Origin: M55B154 sp964345775
GTDB taxonomy: Bacteria > Spirochaetota > UBA4802 > UB4802
Assembly (NCBI GenBank): GCA_964345775.1
Contig: CAYFSO010000079.1
Location: 1-14,792 of the forward strand
DNA: 14,792 nucleotides
Direction of reading: 5' to 3'
Positions 14,642-14,792 of the stretch are shown piece after piece (the stretch's first letter is position 1; every line of letters starts with the position of its first letter). The notes under the pieces are model-generated. The model saw only the letters and a list, made by a program, of their open reading frames with translations. It was not told the origin of the DNA and made no database searches. The translations under genes were made by a program, and so were the position numbers.

Positions 14642-14792
14642 AGGAATTAATTGGGGTTGTTCGCGGGTTTGGGTGAAGGGGGGGGTAAAGGCTCTGACCC
14701 CTTTTGTCCATTTCCCTGGTTTTTCCCACTTTTTTGAACTTTTTTGAACTTTTTTGCTCTGACCCCAAATTTTTTCCCACTTTTTTTTCAAT
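14641..14792. repeat. Gene-free region of short repeats, GCTCTGACCCC type
   Basis: This edge region has no supportable gene and is rich in T-runs on the plus strand. GCTCTGACCCC occurs twice as an exact direct repeat (14691-14701 and 14756-14766). TTTTTCCCACTTTTTT also occurs twice (14720-14735 and 14771-14786). GGGGT (14682-14686) and ACCCC (14697-14701) can form a 5-bp stem with a 10-nt loop, followed by TTTT on the plus strand. From memory, GGGGTCAGAGC-type sequences recur between genes in many environmental genomes, often near REP-associated or IS200-like Y1 transposases; no such transposase is in the window. It may be a repetitive extragenic element or a relic of one. The 60-codon frame through it is low-complexity and Lys-rich and is not called. 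Confidence 0.6.
14728..14757. repeat. Three tandem 10-bp units
   Basis: ACTTTTTTGA (14728-14737) is followed at once by an identical copy (14738-14747) and a third copy with one change at the last base (ACTTTTTTGC, 14748-14757). It lies between the two GCTCTGACCCC copies. The 10-bp period equals about one helical turn, so the T-runs fall on one face and the DNA may be intrinsically bent. Copy number could vary between strains by slippage. Confidence 0.8.

Noticed and set aside
14609..14791. A 60-codon minus-strand frame through the repeat region
   Set aside because: Low-complexity Lys/Trp/Gly sequence produced by the repeated T-runs; no ribosome site.
14641..14792. CRISPR array
   Set aside because: The repeats are 10-16 bp, unevenly spaced and T-rich, without uniform spacers; no cas gene is present.

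Overview
The window most likely comes from a spirochaete (Spirochaetota) or a close relative. Its right half carries the hook-associated flagellar block in the order flgN-like, flgK, flgL, fliW, csrA. That is the gene neighbourhood known from Treponema, and the FlgK N-terminus looks spirochaetal. The genome is Gram-negative in build: there are signal peptides, a lipoprotein, an outer-membrane-type beta-barrel and an OmpA-like peptidoglycan-binding tail. Base composition looks moderate, near half GC. The assignment rests on gene order and protein style, not on a marker gene.

Layout, left to right. Bases 1-665 (+) hold the 3' end of a hybrid sensor histidine kinase (ATPase domain plus receiver domain), with an apparent frame break near base 21. 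Everything else, from 673 to 14562, is on the minus strand and reads right to left: flgN-like (14562-14059), flgK (14046-12142), flgL (12138-10876), fliW (10808-10350), csrA (10346-10074), a YhhN/TMEM86-family membrane protein (10070-9402), a TPR/SLH-like lipoprotein (9349-8240), a 1662-residue outer-membrane fusion protein (8233-3245) and a secreted deacetylase-like protein (3213-673). Most gaps are 3-31 bp; the widest are 66 bp (flgL-fliW) and 52 bp (yhhN-lipoprotein gene). One long transcript, or a few overlapping ones, is plausible. The last 150 bases (14641-14792) have no gene and are packed with short direct repeats.

How the genes fit together. FlgK and FlgL join hook to filament, and the FlgN-like protein is their probable chaperone. 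FliW and CsrA are the known protein antagonist and RNA-binding regulator that tie flagellin translation to filament assembly. The three genes at the distal end look like half of an exopolysaccharide machine: a lipoprotein, a TPR-plus-beta-barrel export protein (compare PelB, BcsC, PgaA) and a periplasmic carbohydrate-deacetylase-like protein (compare PelA, PgaB). No glycosyltransferase or inner-membrane synthase is in the window.

The most interesting point is that an envelope/polysaccharide module, with an unusual five-part outer-membrane fusion, sits directly behind csrA and the flagellar genes. CsrA controls the motile-to-sessile switch in other bacteria, partly by repressing polysaccharide export genes. 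The polysaccharide role here is an inference from domain architecture.
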